Shown piece by piece: positions 42,488 to 51,477 of a stretch of DNA of 64,000 nucleotides. The position numbers and the translations under genes were made by a program. The number at the start of each line of letters is the position of its first letter. The stretch's first letter is position 1. Below the pieces are notes generated by a model that was not told the DNA's origin, did no database searches, and saw nothing but the letters and a program-made list of their open reading frames with translations. The stretch spans positions 3,530,501 to 3,594,500 of the forward strand of contig NZ_OY781884.1 in the NCBI RefSeq assembly GCF_963677155.1, given 5' to 3'. The stretch is from an uncultured Draconibacterium sp. (lineage in GTDB: Bacteria > Bacteroidota > Bacteroidia > Bacteroidales > Prolixibacteraceae).

Positions 42488-43912
42488 TTATTTCCCGTTA
42501 CCTTTTACACTAACCATAACTGTGTAAATAAGTATTTTAAAGTCGATGTAAAGCGAAATGTTTTTCAGGTACATCATGTCGTAGGTTAGGCGTTCAAGCA
42601 TTTCATCAATATTCGATGCGTATCCACATTTAACTTGTCCCCACGATGTTATTCCCGGTCGTAATTTTTGCAAGTGGGTGTAATGAGGTGCTCGTTTTTC
42701 AATTTGTTTGATATAGTATTCGCGCTCCGGACGTGGCCCAACTAAGGACATGGTTCCCATTATTACATTAAAAAACTGGGGTATTTCATCGAGGTGTGTT
42801 TTGCGAATAAAACGACCGATAGGCGTAATCCGGGTATCGTTTTCCGACGACAGGGCAGGGGAGCCATTCTCAGCTCCGTCAACCATACTTCGCAACTTGT
42901 AAATGTAAAATGGTTTACCGTATCGTCCTATACGTTGTTGTTTGTATATGATGGGCCCTTTTGAAGATGATTTTATAATAATAGCTAACACTACAAATAC
43001 CGGGAAGAATAAAATGATAGCAATAACTGAAAATAGTACATCCAGTAATCGTTTCATATTTTCCTGCCAGCCGGGCATTAATTCGTTGCTGATCTTTATC
43101 AGCGGACTTCCAAATATGGTGTTTGTTTTGGTCATGCCGGAGAGCAGGTCGTACAAATCGGGGATTCCCCAAATGATAATTTGTCTGTTTTCAATAATTG
43201 TAAGTATTTCACTCAGTTTATCGTGCTCGCTTGTTTCCAGTGCCAGAATAACCTCTTCAATTTGCTCTTTATCCAGAATGTTGAGAATGTCTTCTATGTT
43301 CCCGAGTATAGGTAGCTGCTTGCCTAAAACGGAGTCGCTGTTCTCATCAGGGGCAATAAAACCAACAAATTTATTTCCGGCCGGCCTTACCTGGCTCAAC
43401 ATTTCGTTGTAAACTCTCAGTGCCTTTTCGTTACTGCCAATAATTAGCGTGTTAAAACCAATCTTACGTTTGTGTATTTTATGAATGGTTTGTGTGGTAA
43501 ATATCAAGCGAAAAATATAGGTGAGCGAAAAATGTAATCCAAACAGCGTGAGCACCAGGTTATAGTAATTTTTATACGATCCAACCCAGTCGTCCAATAA
43601 GAATGCGAAGAAAATAACCACAACTCCAACTACCGATGTAAAGAAAGTTTGCCCCAGTTCCAGCAGTCGCGACCGGCGATATATATTGTTGTAAAAACCA
43701 ACAATGTAGTAAAAGGTAATCCAAAAAACAGGGATGATGAGCAAGCCTAAATAGAATTGCGGAGTGAGTTCAAACGGAACATCCCAGCCGTTAAAATGCT
43801 GGGGTTCAATAATCTCTTTTCGGTACACAAAAAACGCAGCCCAGGCAAGTGCTGCAGCAAAAAAATCGAAAAATAAATATTTGGCTGTTTGCCGCGATTT
43901 ATTCATTAACAA
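42488..43912 (-). CDS. Polyprenyl-phosphate sugar-1-phosphate transferase (WcaJ/WbaP-like)
   Basis: 474 residues. Four to five N-terminal membrane helices (about 10-130) precede a Rossmann-like domain (about 145-270; FNTLIIGSNEKALRVYNEML) and the C-terminal bacterial sugar transferase domain: RLLDVLFSVIAIILFFPVFV (re-entrant helix), KGPIIYKQQRIGRYGKPFYI, YKLRSMVDGAE, RKTHLDEIPQFFNVIMGTMS and LVGPRPEREYY. It starts lipid-linked glycan synthesis by moving hexose-1-phosphate to undecaprenyl phosphate. No glycan cluster surrounds it here. A start two codons later is possible. Confidence 0.92.
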   Translation of the reverse strand: MLMNKSRQTAKYLFFDFFAAALAWAAFFVYRKEIIEPQHFNGWDVPFELTPQFYLGLLIIPVFWITFYYIVGFYNNIYRRSRLLELGQTFFTSVVGVVVIFFAFLLDDWVGSYKNYYNLVLTLFGLHFSLTYIFRLIFTTQTIHKIHKRKIGFNTLIIGSNEKALRVYNEMLSQVRPAGNKFVGFIAPDENSDSVLGKQLPILGNIEDILNILDKEQIEEVILALETSEHDKLSEILTIIENRQIIIWGIPDLYDLLSGMTKTNTIFGSPLIKISNELMPGWQENMKRLLDVLFSVIAIILFFPVFVVLAIIIKSSSKGPIIYKQQRIGRYGKPFYIYKLRSMVDGAENGSPALSSENDTRITPIGRFIRKTHLDEIPQFFNVIMGTMSLVGPRPEREYYIKQIEKRAPHYTHLQKLRPGITSWGQVKCGYASNIDEMLERLTYDMMYLKNISLYIDFKILIYTVMVSVKGNGK

Positions 43913-44007
43913 GCGATTAAGTCAGGTCGTTTTTTCAATCAGTATTTTAAACGGCCTGCAATGCAAATTGTTGCCGAAAAGTAGCTTTTATTACTATTCC
44001 CAAACTT

Positions 44008-44871
44008 TTATTGAATAGAAAACTGCGCGATTTTTTTATTGATTTTTTGTGCCACATGCATAGCAATTAGGTAGTCATCCAGAGTCGATATCTTTTTTAT
44101 TTTTCCTTCTATCGCCTGGAGAAAAATATCCAGCTCACTTATCATACATTCTTCATCAAATTCGATGGCTTTATTATCGGAAAGAAATTTTTCTTTGCTG
44201 AAATTAAACGTTGCAAACTGGTTGTCGGAATAAATTCTGACTTTAAAATTCTTCAGCGATTCCAATTTCCCAAAATTCAGGTTAACCACCGAAGCGTCGC
44301 CAAACTCCAGACGAACGTTGGTGAATTTCGAGTTGTTATATCCGGGGAAAGTAACAGCGCCAATTTTTTTCGGAGAAATGCCGGTAATTTTCAACAGCAT
44401 TAACAACATGGGGTATAGCGATTTTTTTTCAGTTACATCGTCCTCGAAATTGGAATAATCGATAAAAGCCGGCGTTTTAATGTTTTTGTTTGCCCACTGA
44501 ATGGCCGGCGAGAAAAAATACGGATTGGTAACCTGTACCACTGATCGCGATTCATTAATCAGCTTATTCAGCTCGGTACACTCTTCGATGGTGAGTTCCG
44601 GATATTCAGCACAAAATATGTGTTTCGATTTTTTTACAATATCGCGCATAAACTTAAAAGCCATGGGCGTTGAGTTGTCCATGATAATCAAATCGGCACG
44701 TTCAATTAATTCAACCCGGTTAAATTCCGGGATGGAATAATGGAACCCGGTCAGCTCTTCGCTCGATCCAACAGATGCTTTCCCAACAATATTGATTTGG
44801 GTATTTTTCTTGATTTCCATTACGAACGGCTCAAGAATTTCAGTGTTCCCTATTAATCCAACATTCAGCAT
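44008..44871 (-). CDS. Gfo/Idh/MocA-like oxidoreductase
   Basis: 287 residues. The N-terminal Rossmann fold is seen in MLNVGLIGNTEILEPFVMEI and RADLIIMDNSTPMAFKFMRD; the usual GxGxxG is GLIGNTE, so nucleotide binding may be weak. The family's EKP is AEYPELT. The C-terminal half (FIDYSNFEDDVTEKKSLYPM ... ISELDIFLQAIEGKIKKIST) has the open-sheet pattern of MocA proteins. The loss of the glycine motif and the EKP Lys suggests a non-catalytic or altered member. It lies 95 bp upstream of the glycosylphosphotransferase gene, same strand. Confidence 0.7.
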   Translation of the reverse strand: MLNVGLIGNTEILEPFVMEIKKNTQINIVGKASVGSSEELTGFHYSIPEFNRVELIERADLIIMDNSTPMAFKFMRDIVKKSKHIFCAEYPELTIEECTELNKLINESRSVVQVTNPYFFSPAIQWANKNIKTPAFIDYSNFEDDVTEKKSLYPMLLMLLKITGISPKKIGAVTFPGYNNSKFTNVRLEFGDASVVNLNFGKLESLKNFKVRIYSDNQFATFNFSKEKFLSDNKAIEFDEECMISELDIFLQAIEGKIKKISTLDDYLIAMHVAQKINKKIAQFSIQ

Positions 44872-45009
44872 AGTGTGCTATTTAAAATGGTTTTAAATGC
44901 AAATATAGAATACAGCCCGACATCTTTTAATGGTATAGCTGTTAATTTATCAACGTTAAATGTTAATATTCATTATGTGTAGCTACTGTTGTTGGTAAGT
45001 ATATTCGAT

Positions 45010-45017
45010 TAATTTTG
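45010..45017 (+). promoter_or_regulatory. -7 promoter box of pcm
   Basis: TAATTTTG matches TAnnTTTG, 19 bp upstream of the ATG at 45037, with TTG about 15-18 bp upstream. Confidence 0.4.
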
Positions 45018-45036
45018 TCGTTATAGTAAGGTGAAA

Positions 45037-45687
45037 ATGATAAATGAAACATCGCGACATAAAGGCCTGCGCAAACGTTTGGTTGAAGGTCTGAAAGTAA
45101 AGGGTATCCGAAACCCTTCGGTTTTGGAAGCTATTGGCAATGTGCCGCGCCATTTGTTTATGGATAGTGGTTTTATAAATTTTGCATACAAAGACCAGGC
45201 ATTTCCGATTGGAGCCGGACAAACCATTTCGCAGCCTTATACGGTAGGTTTTCAAACGCAGTTGTTGGGTGTACAAAAGGGCGATAAAATTCTGGAAGTT
45301 GGAACCGGGTCGGGCTACCAGGCAGCTGTTTTGGTTGAAATGGGTGCAAAGGTTTTTACCATTGAACGACAAAAAGAGTTGTACACGAAAACACATAAAT
45401 TTTTACCATCGATAGGATATAAACCGGCCTGTTTTTTTGGCGACGGTTATAAAGGATTACCCGATTTTGCTCCTTTCGATAAAATTTTGGTAACAGCAGG
45501 TGCTCCTATGGTACCACCCGAATTAAAAACGCAGCTAAAAATTGGAGGTAAACTTGTTGTTCCGGTGGGGAACGACAAACATCAGGATATGTGCGAAATT
45601 ATCCGGACCGGCGAAAATGATTACACCTTGAAAAAACATGGAGGCTTTGTTTTTGTTCCTCTCTTAAAAGGAACCGTAAATTTCTGA
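45037..45687 (+). CDS. pcm: Protein-L-isoaspartate O-methyltransferase
   Basis: 216 residues from ATG 45037 (a GTG two codons upstream is an alternative). It methylates isoaspartyl residues in damaged proteins using SAM. Motifs: the family signature FPIGAGQTISQPYTVGFQTQ near residues 60-80, the SAM site ILEVGTGSGYQAAVLVEMGA near 85-105, and GYKGLPDFAPFDKILVTAGA near 140-160. Cytosolic. It is followed 3 bp later by an MBL-fold hydrolase, so they form a two-gene operon with the promoter at 45010. Confidence 0.95.
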   Translation: MINETSRHKGLRKRLVEGLKVKGIRNPSVLEAIGNVPRHLFMDSGFINFAYKDQAFPIGAGQTISQPYTVGFQTQLLGVQKGDKILEVGTGSGYQAAVLVEMGAKVFTIERQKELYTKTHKFLPSIGYKPACFFGDGYKGLPDFAPFDKILVTAGAPMVPPELKTQLKIGGKLVVPVGNDKHQDMCEIIRTGENDYTLKKHGGFVFVPLLKGTVNF

Positions 45688-45690
45688 TAA

Positions 45691-46332
45691 ATGATAAAAG
45701 TTAAAAAATTTGTAGTAAACCCTCTAAGCCAAAATAGCCTGGTTTTAAGCGATGAAGAAACAAAGGAATGCGTACTTGTCGACCCCGGATTTTATTATGG
45801 TGAAGAGCAGGACGAAGTAAAATATTATATTGAACGAAACGAGCTGAAACCGGTAAAAATAATCAATACGCACTGCCATTTCGATCATATTATGGGCGTT
45901 GATTTTATTCGTGATGAGTATAAAATTCCGTTTTTGGCACATGCCGACGATGCTTTTTGGGTAGATCGGGCTGTTGATCAGGGGAAAATGTATAATTTCG
46001 AAATGCAGCCAGTAAAACCCATTGATGAATTTATTGAAGAGGGACAAACGATTGAGTTTGGACAATCAGGTTTTGAAATTATTCATGTTCCCGGTCATGC
46101 TCCCGGTCATGTGGTTTTTTACAGCAAAAACGATAATCTGCTAATTGCCGGCGACGTAATATTTTATGGCAGCATCGGCCGAACCGACCTACCCGGAGGC
46201 GATTTTGATACCTTAATAACCAACATTAAAGAAAAACTTTTTCCACTGCCTAACGATACAAAAGTGTACTGTGGTCACGGCCCGGAAACCACACTCGGCT
46301 TTGAAAAAGAGAATAATCCGTTTTTAACCTGA
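45691..46332 (+). CDS. MBL-fold metallo-hydrolase (glyoxalase II-like)
   Basis: 213 residues. The metal-binding motif THCHFDH is at 60-66 (His61, His63, Asp65, His66); the later ligands are in VPGHAPGHVVFY (His), IAGDVIFYGSIGRTDLPGGD (Asp) and YCGHGPETTLGFEKENNPFL (His). This is the YcbL/GloB-like group of hydrolases that act on thioesters. Lacks the C-terminal HAGH domain of true glyoxalase II. Cytosolic, cotranscribed with pcm (3 bp spacing). Confidence 0.9.
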   Translation: MIKVKKFVVNPLSQNSLVLSDEETKECVLVDPGFYYGEEQDEVKYYIERNELKPVKIINTHCHFDHIMGVDFIRDEYKIPFLAHADDAFWVDRAVDQGKMYNFEMQPVKPIDEFIEEGQTIEFGQSGFEIIHVPGHAPGHVVFYSKNDNLLIAGDVIFYGSIGRTDLPGGDFDTLITNIKEKLFPLPNDTKVYCGHGPETTLGFEKENNPFLT

Positions 46333-46425
46333 AAGTAAACACTTTAAAATTGTTTAAAGTCATGTTTTAAAATCCGCTCAGTTTATATACTTGCAGAAAA
46401 ATTCACTATAAAATAAATATTTCGA

Positions 46426-49302
46426 ATGTCTCAGGATAGATTTGTCACCCGCCATATTGGCCCGCGAGGAATAGAAGTTGCCGAAATGCTTGAATCTGTT
46501 GGTGTTTCGTCGATGGAGGAATTACTAGAACAAACAGTGCCTTCAAACATCAGGTTGCAACAGCCTTTAAAAATGAAGGAAGGATTGTCGGAAAGAAAGT
46601 ACTTCCGCCGTATTCTCGAGCTGGCATCAAAGAATAAAGTATTCAATACTTACATCGGAATGGGATATTACGACACCATTACTCCGGCAGTGGTTTTACG
46701 TAATGTGCTCGAAAATCCGGTGTGGTATACTTCATACACACCTTACCAGGCCGAAATTTCGCAGGGACGACTGGAGGCATTGTTAAATTTCCAAACTATG
46801 GTTTGTGGTTTAACCGGAATGGACATTGCCAACGCATCGTTGCTCGATGAGGCCACTGCAGCTGCCGAAGCGATGGTAATGATGGCTAACCTGCGATCGC
46901 GGAAAATGGTAAAGGCCGGTGTAAATACCATTTTAGTGGATGATAAAATGTGGCCGCAAACCCACGATGTATTAAAAACCCGTGCATTGCCGCTGGGATT
47001 CGAACTGAAGATTCAGCCAAAAGACGAATTTAATTTTGATGAAAATGTATTTGGCGTAATCGTTCAATATCCGAACTCGGATGGTGAAATAACTGATTAT
47101 GCCGGGCTGGTTGAAAAAGCGCACGAAAAAGAAATAAAAGTAGCTGTTGCTGCTGATTTGATGTCGCTGGCAATTTTAACTCCTCCGGGAGAGTGGGGCG
47201 CCGATATTGTATTTGGCAACTCGCAGCGGTTTGGTGTACCGATGGGGTATGGCGGACCTCATGCCGCATTTTTTGCAGCCCGCGAAGCTTTTAAACGAAA
47301 CATGCCAGGCCGTATTATTGGCATAACCAAAGATATACACGGTAACCGTGCGCTACGTATGGCATTGCAAACCCGCGAACAGCACATTAAACGCGAAAAA
47401 GCAACATCGAATATCTGTACAGCACAGGCGCTGCTGGCTATTATGGCCGGTTTCTTTGGTGTTTATCATGGCCCTGAAGGGATTATCGGAATTGCTGAGC
47501 GCATTCATAATATCGCTGCATTCCTTGCCATTGAAATTGAAAAACTGGGCTATACTCAAATCAATAAAAACTTTTTTGATACCATCCGTTTTGCACTGCC
47601 AAAACATGTAATGCGCGAAGACATTGAGTGGTTGTCGCACGAGCTGGAAATGAACTTCCGCTATTTCGAGAATGGCGATGTGGGGATCAGTATCGACGAA
47701 ACGACCAATCCGCAGGATATTGGTTGGATCATTGAAGTTTTTGCAAAAGCTGCCAATAAAAAATTCCAGGTAGCAGAGGAATATCCTGAAGGATCTGAAA
47801 TTGACGCTGCGTTTAAACGAACATCGGAATTTATGACCGAGGAAGTATTTAATAAATACCGTTCGGAAACAGAAATGGTGCGTTACATTAAACGATTGGC
47901 AAAAAAAGATATTTCGTTAACACAATCGATGATCTCGCTGGGATCGTGTACGATGAAATTGAATGCAGCTACCGAAATGCTGCCGTTGAGCTGGATTGAA
48001 TTTAACGGATTACACCCCTTTGTTCCTAAAAACCAGGCTCGTGGTTACCACGAAATGATGGAAGAACTGCGCAGAGATTTGGCGGAAATTACAGGAATGG
48101 CCGATGTAAGTTTGCAACCGAACTCTGGTGCTGCAGGCGAGTATGCCGGTTTAATGGTAATTCAGGAATACCATAAACGCAGAGGTGAAGGTCAACGCGA
48201 TGTGGTGATTATTCCGGCTTCGGCACACGGAACCAATCCTGCAAGTGCAGTAATGGCGGGTACCAAAGTGGTTGTGGTAAAATGCGACGAAAAGGGTAAT
48301 GTCGACATGGACGACCTTCGTGCCAAAGCAGAATTGCACAAAGACCGGCTTTCGGCGTTTATGGTAACTTATCCGTCAACGCACGGAGTTTTCGAAGCCT
48401 CGATTATTGAAATGTGCGAGGTAATTCACGAGAATGGTGGCCAGGTTTATATGGATGGTGCGAACATGAATGCACAGGTAGGATTGACTAATCCCCGATT
48501 GATTGGTGCCGATGTGTGCCACCTGAATCTGCATAAAACATTTGCTATACCTCACGGAGGAGGTGGCCCTGGTGTTGGCCCGATTGGCGTTGCCAGTCAT
48601 TTGGTGGAGTTCCTTCCATCGCACCCGATTATGAATAACGGTCACGTGGGAATTACAGCTGTTTCTGCAGCTCCATGGGGAAGTGCTTCGGTGTTACCGA
48701 TTACTTACGGCTACATTAAAATGATGGGAGCTGAAGGATTGACTGAGGCCACAAAACTTGCTATTCTGAATGCTAATTATATTGCTACTGCATTAAAAGA
48801 TAATTACGGAATTTTATATACCGGCGAAAGCGGCCGCGTGGCTCATGAACTGATTTTGGAGTGCCGCCACCTGAAAGCTTCTGCCGGAATTACAGAAGAA
48901 GACATTGCCAAGCGTTTAATGGATTATGGTTTCCATGCGCCAACGTTGTCGTTTCCTGTTCATGGTACCTTAATGATTGAGCCAACCGAAAGTGAATCGA
49001 AAGATGAACTGGATCGTTTTATTAGCGCGTTAAACTCCATTTTCGAAGAGGTAAAACAAGTGGAGAACGGTGTTGCCGATAAAGCTGACAACGTGCTTAA
49101 AAATGCACCTCATACAGCTCAGAGTGTTTGTGCTGATGAATGGACGCATGCTTATGGCCGCGAGAAAGCTGCTTATCCGCTCGATTGGGTGCGCGACAAC
49201 AAATACTGGGTGCCGGTTGGCCGTGTTGATAATGCATGGGGCGATCGTAACCTGATTTGTACCTGTGGTTCGCCGGAAGAGTACGAAGCTTTTGCTGACT
49301 AA
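46426..49302 (+). CDS. gcvP: Glycine dehydrogenase (decarboxylating), P-protein
   Basis: 958 residues, the full-length fused form. It decarboxylates glycine with PLP and passes the aminomethyl group to lipoylated GcvH. Motifs: RHIGPRGIEVAEML at the N-terminus, GMGYYDTITPAVVLRNVLEN, TPYQAEISQGRLEALLNFQT, SLGSCTMKLNAATEMLPLSW, QPNSGAAGEYAGLMVI, and the PLP lysine in HLNLHKTFAIPHGGGGPG near residue 703. The other cleavage genes (gcvT, gcvH) are not adjacent. A TATACTTG box at 46386-46393 may be its promoter. Terminated at 49329. Confidence 0.97.
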   Translation: MSQDRFVTRHIGPRGIEVAEMLESVGVSSMEELLEQTVPSNIRLQQPLKMKEGLSERKYFRRILELASKNKVFNTYIGMGYYDTITPAVVLRNVLENPVWYTSYTPYQAEISQGRLEALLNFQTMVCGLTGMDIANASLLDEATAAAEAMVMMANLRSRKMVKAGVNTILVDDKMWPQTHDVLKTRALPLGFELKIQPKDEFNFDENVFGVIVQYPNSDGEITDYAGLVEKAHEKEIKVAVAADLMSLAILTPPGEWGADIVFGNSQRFGVPMGYGGPHAAFFAAREAFKRNMPGRIIGITKDIHGNRALRMALQTREQHIKREKATSNICTAQALLAIMAGFFGVYHGPEGIIGIAERIHNIAAFLAIEIEKLGYTQINKNFFDTIRFALPKHVMREDIEWLSHELEMNFRYFENGDVGISIDETTNPQDIGWIIEVFAKAANKKFQVAEEYPEGSEIDAAFKRTSEFMTEEVFNKYRSETEMVRYIKRLAKKDISLTQSMISLGSCTMKLNAATEMLPLSWIEFNGLHPFVPKNQARGYHEMMEELRRDLAEITGMADVSLQPNSGAAGEYAGLMVIQEYHKRRGEGQRDVVIIPASAHGTNPASAVMAGTKVVVVKCDEKGNVDMDDLRAKAELHKDRLSAFMVTYPSTHGVFEASIIEMCEVIHENGGQVYMDGANMNAQVGLTNPRLIGADVCHLNLHKTFAIPHGGGGPGVGPIGVASHLVEFLPSHPIMNNGHVGITAVSAAPWGSASVLPITYGYIKMMGAEGLTEATKLAILNANYIATALKDNYGILYTGESGRVAHELILECRHLKASAGITEEDIAKRLMDYGFHAPTLSFPVHGTLMIEPTESESKDELDRFISALNSIFEEVKQVENGVADKADNVLKNAPHTAQSVCADEWTHAYGREKAAYPLDWVRDNKYWVPVGRVDNAWGDRNLICTCGSPEEYEAFAD

Positions 49303-49328
49303 AAAAAAAAATTTCATATAAATTGAGG

Positions 49329-49358
49329 AAGCCGTCTGAATTTTCAGGCGGCTTTTTT
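49329..49358 (+). terminator. Rho-independent terminator of gcvP
   Basis: AAGCCGTCTGAA / TTCAGGCGGCTTTTTT hairpin, 26 bp after the stop. Confidence 0.85.
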
Positions 49359-49490
49359 GCTGTAGTGCCCTTTTGGTGTGTTCTCCACAAAAGCGGAGAA
49401 GAAAATTAGTCATCAATTTAAAGCTCCCAAAAAGCGGAGATAGTTTTTTTCTTTCAATCTTATGGCGATTGCCGGAACGACTGAAAATTA

Positions 49491-49498
49491 TATTTTTG
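49491..49498 (+). promoter_or_regulatory. -7 promoter box of ispE
   Basis: TATTTTTG matches TAnnTTTG and ends only 4 bp before the start codon at 49503; transcripts from here would be leaderless or nearly so. Confidence 0.35.
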
Positions 49499-49502
49499 CT
49501 GC

Positions 49503-50306
49503 ATGATTTCATTTCCCAATGCGAAAATAAATATCGGGCTGAATGTTGTGGAGAAACGACCGGATGGTTACCACAACCTGGAAACTATTTTTTACCCGGT
49601 AAAATTGTCGGATGCTTTGGAAGTGATCGAAGCCGGGGAAACTGCTTTTTCTTCATCGGGAATTGAGATTGACGCTGCGCCGGAGAGTAACCTCGTTTAT
49701 AAAGCATACAGTTTACTTTGTGGGGATTTTAACCTGCCACCGGTAAAAATGCATTTACACAAGGTAATTCCATTTGGTGCTGGCCTTGGTGGTGGTTCGG
49801 CCGATGCCGCTTTTTCCTTAAAAATGCTGAACGATTATTTTGCGTTGGGATTAACAATAACTCAACTGGAAGATTATGCTGCCCGGATTGGTGCCGATTG
49901 CCCGTTTTTTATTCAAAATAAACCCACTTTTGCACACGGCATTGGCGATCAGTTTAAATCTGTAAATCTCGATTTAGCGGCTTACGAAATTGTAATTGTT
50001 AAGCCGCCATTTTCGGTAAGTACACCACAGGCCTATCGAAATATCGTTCCTGCAAAATCGGATTTTAACCTGCTGGAAATTGACCAGCTTGCCATCGAAG
50101 AATGGAAATCGGTGGTGAAAAACGATTTTGAAAAAAGTGTATTTCCGCAGTTCCCCGAGATTGAAGATTTAAAGAATAAGCTCTACGAAGCAGGCGCAGT
50201 CTACGCATCAATGTCGGGGAGTGGTTCTGCTGTATTTGGCATCTTTCGCCATTCACCGATAAATTTAGACAAATACCTACCCAAAGGTATTTTTATTTAC
50301 CGATAG
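49503..50306 (+). CDS. ispE: 4-diphosphocytidyl-2-C-methyl-D-erythritol kinase
   Basis: 267 residues, GHMP kinase. It phosphorylates CDP-ME in the non-mevalonate isoprenoid pathway. N-terminal FPNAKINIGLNVVEKRPDGY HNL, the ATP motif PFGAGLGGGSADAA near 92-105, GADCPFFIQNKP and the C-terminal SMSGSGSAVFG are all present. No neighbouring isoprenoid gene. It is a single gene between gcvP and the repeat-protein gene. Confidence 0.95.
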   Translation: MISFPNAKINIGLNVVEKRPDGYHNLETIFYPVKLSDALEVIEAGETAFSSSGIEIDAAPESNLVYKAYSLLCGDFNLPPVKMHLHKVIPFGAGLGGGSADAAFSLKMLNDYFALGLTITQLEDYAARIGADCPFFIQNKPTFAHGIGDQFKSVNLDLAAYEIVIVKPPFSVSTPQAYRNIVPAKSDFNLLEIDQLAIEEWKSVVKNDFEKSVFPQFPEIEDLKNKLYEAGAVYASMSGSGSAVFGIFRHSPINLDKYLPKGIFIYR

Positions 50307-50486
50307 CCCCGGACGTTTACCGACCTTAAGAACTCATTAACATTTTTTTTATTCTTTTTAACAAAACGAGATGTAACCTTTGTACTCGTTAATAGTCTTA
50401 TTAACTGAAAGCAAGAAAACAAAAAGTCCTTTACGGAGGCATTTGAAAACAAACAATTAGTGAGAAAACAATTGAAAACAGAAAAC

Positions 50487-50903
50487 ATGAAAACTAGATT
50501 TAATTTAAAAACAGTTGCACTTATTATAGCGGTTATCTTTACAATAGGAACAGCTAACGCAACAGAGAACGTAACAAAAGCCTCGGGCCATGAGAACATT
50601 GTTGAAGCATCGTTGAATATTGAAATCTGGATGACCAACGACGCGATTTGGAGCACTTCAGACGTAACGAATTTTGTTGAAGCGCAGGAAGAGTCGCTTA
50701 ACCTTGAAAGCTGGATGACAAACAGCGATGTATGGTCTACTTCAACCGATTGGGCAGCCAATACCACAGAAGCCAACCTGGAGTTGGAAGACTGGATGAC
50801 CAACGAAATTGCCTGGGAAGTAGCACCAACAATACAACCAGAGGTTGAAGGAAATTTAGGCCTTGAAAACTGGATGATTAACGAACAAGTTTGGAATTTG
50901 TAG
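50487..50903 (+). CDS. Secreted small protein with four Trp-rich repeats
   Basis: 138 residues from the ATG at 50487, which starts a signal peptide (TVALIIAVIFTIGTANA). The mature part has four degenerate repeats: LNIEIWMTNDAIWSTS, LNLESWMTNSDVWSTS, LELEDWMTNEIAWEVA and LGLENWMINEQVWNL, the consensus being L-x-L-E-x-W-M-T-N-x-x-x-W at about 25-30 residue spacing. The protein is small, acidic and lacks cysteines; it looks like an extracytoplasmic repeat protein. No domain recognised. It is preceded by an AT-rich leader of about 180 bp and followed by a terminator. Confidence 0.75.
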   Translation: MKTRFNLKTVALIIAVIFTIGTANATENVTKASGHENIVEASLNIEIWMTNDAIWSTSDVTNFVEAQEESLNLESWMTNSDVWSTSTDWAANTTEANLELEDWMTNEIAWEVAPTIQPEVEGNLGLENWMINEQVWNL

Positions 50904-50940
50904 ATAAATAGAAAACGCGATTAGTTTTATTTGGATTTTT

Positions 50941-50975
50941 AAGAGTTGCCGCTTAGTTGAGGCAACTCTTTTTTG
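50941..50975 (+). terminator. Rho-independent terminator of the repeat-protein gene
   Basis: AAGAGTTGCC / GGCAACTCTT hairpin followed by TTTTT, 38 bp after the stop. Confidence 0.85.
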
Positions 50976-51072
50976 TATTCGTGAGAATATAATTCCAGAA
51001 GTTGTCGCGAATTGAAATCGTGGAGTCGAACTGATCCTGAGTTATTCATCGGAATAGTTCATTTAAATGGAA

Positions 51073-51106
51073 TAAAAAAAACCGCACAAATTAATTGCGC
51101 GGTTTC
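51073..51106 (-). terminator. Rho-independent terminator of the carboxylase genes
   Basis: On the minus strand AAACCGCGCAATT / AATTTGTGCGGTTT followed by T tract, 25 bp after the stop of the biotin carrier gene. Confidence 0.8.
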
Positions 51107-51130
51107 ATTTATCTCTGAACTCGTTTCGAG

Positions 51131-51457
51131 TTATTTTGTCGGTTTAATTTCAATCATCAAATGGCGGTTAGGGATAACCTCGCCTTTTTTAACGTGAATT
51201 TTTACGATTTCTCCATCAAAAGGCATTCTTACCTGGTTTTCCATTTTCATTGCTTCAAGCAATAAAAGTGTTTCACCTTCTTTCACCTTTTGTTTTGTTT
51301 TTACAAAAAGATCGATGATCGTTCCCGGAATAAATGAATAGAGTTCATTCGGATCCGGAGTTACGTACTTAACCCTGTTCTCAAACCTCTTGGTATAAGT
51401 TGTTTTGTAAACAGCTCCTTGAATAATAAGGCTTTTAAGCTCTTTTTCTTCTGCCAT
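51131..51457 (-). CDS. Biotin carboxyl carrier protein (BCCP-type)
   Basis: 108 residues: an N-terminal segment of about 45 residues and a biotinyl domain with the biotinylated Lys in EAMKMEN (LLLLEAMKMENQVRMPFDGE). It carries CO2 for the carboxyltransferase encoded 20 bp upstream. In Bacteroidota this pair is used in methylmalonyl/propionyl-CoA interconversion; the exact substrate is inference. Cytosolic; both genes share a terminator. Confidence 0.92.
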   Translation of the reverse strand: MAEEKELKSLIIQGAVYKTTYTKRFENRVKYVTPDPNELYSFIPGTIIDLFVKTKQKVKEGETLLLLEAMKMENQVRMPFDGEIVKIHVKKGEVIPNRHLMIEIKPTK

Positions 51458-51477
51458 AATGCAATTCTTTTAGTGGT

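Noticed and set aside
46333-46425. Glycine riboswitch upstream of gcvP
   Set aside because: Only 93 bp separate the genes and no glycine aptamer core is recognisable.
50297-50803. 168-residue minus-strand ORF over the Trp-repeat gene
   Set aside because: It is a shadow frame: the plus strand has a signal peptide, four internal repeats and a terminator.
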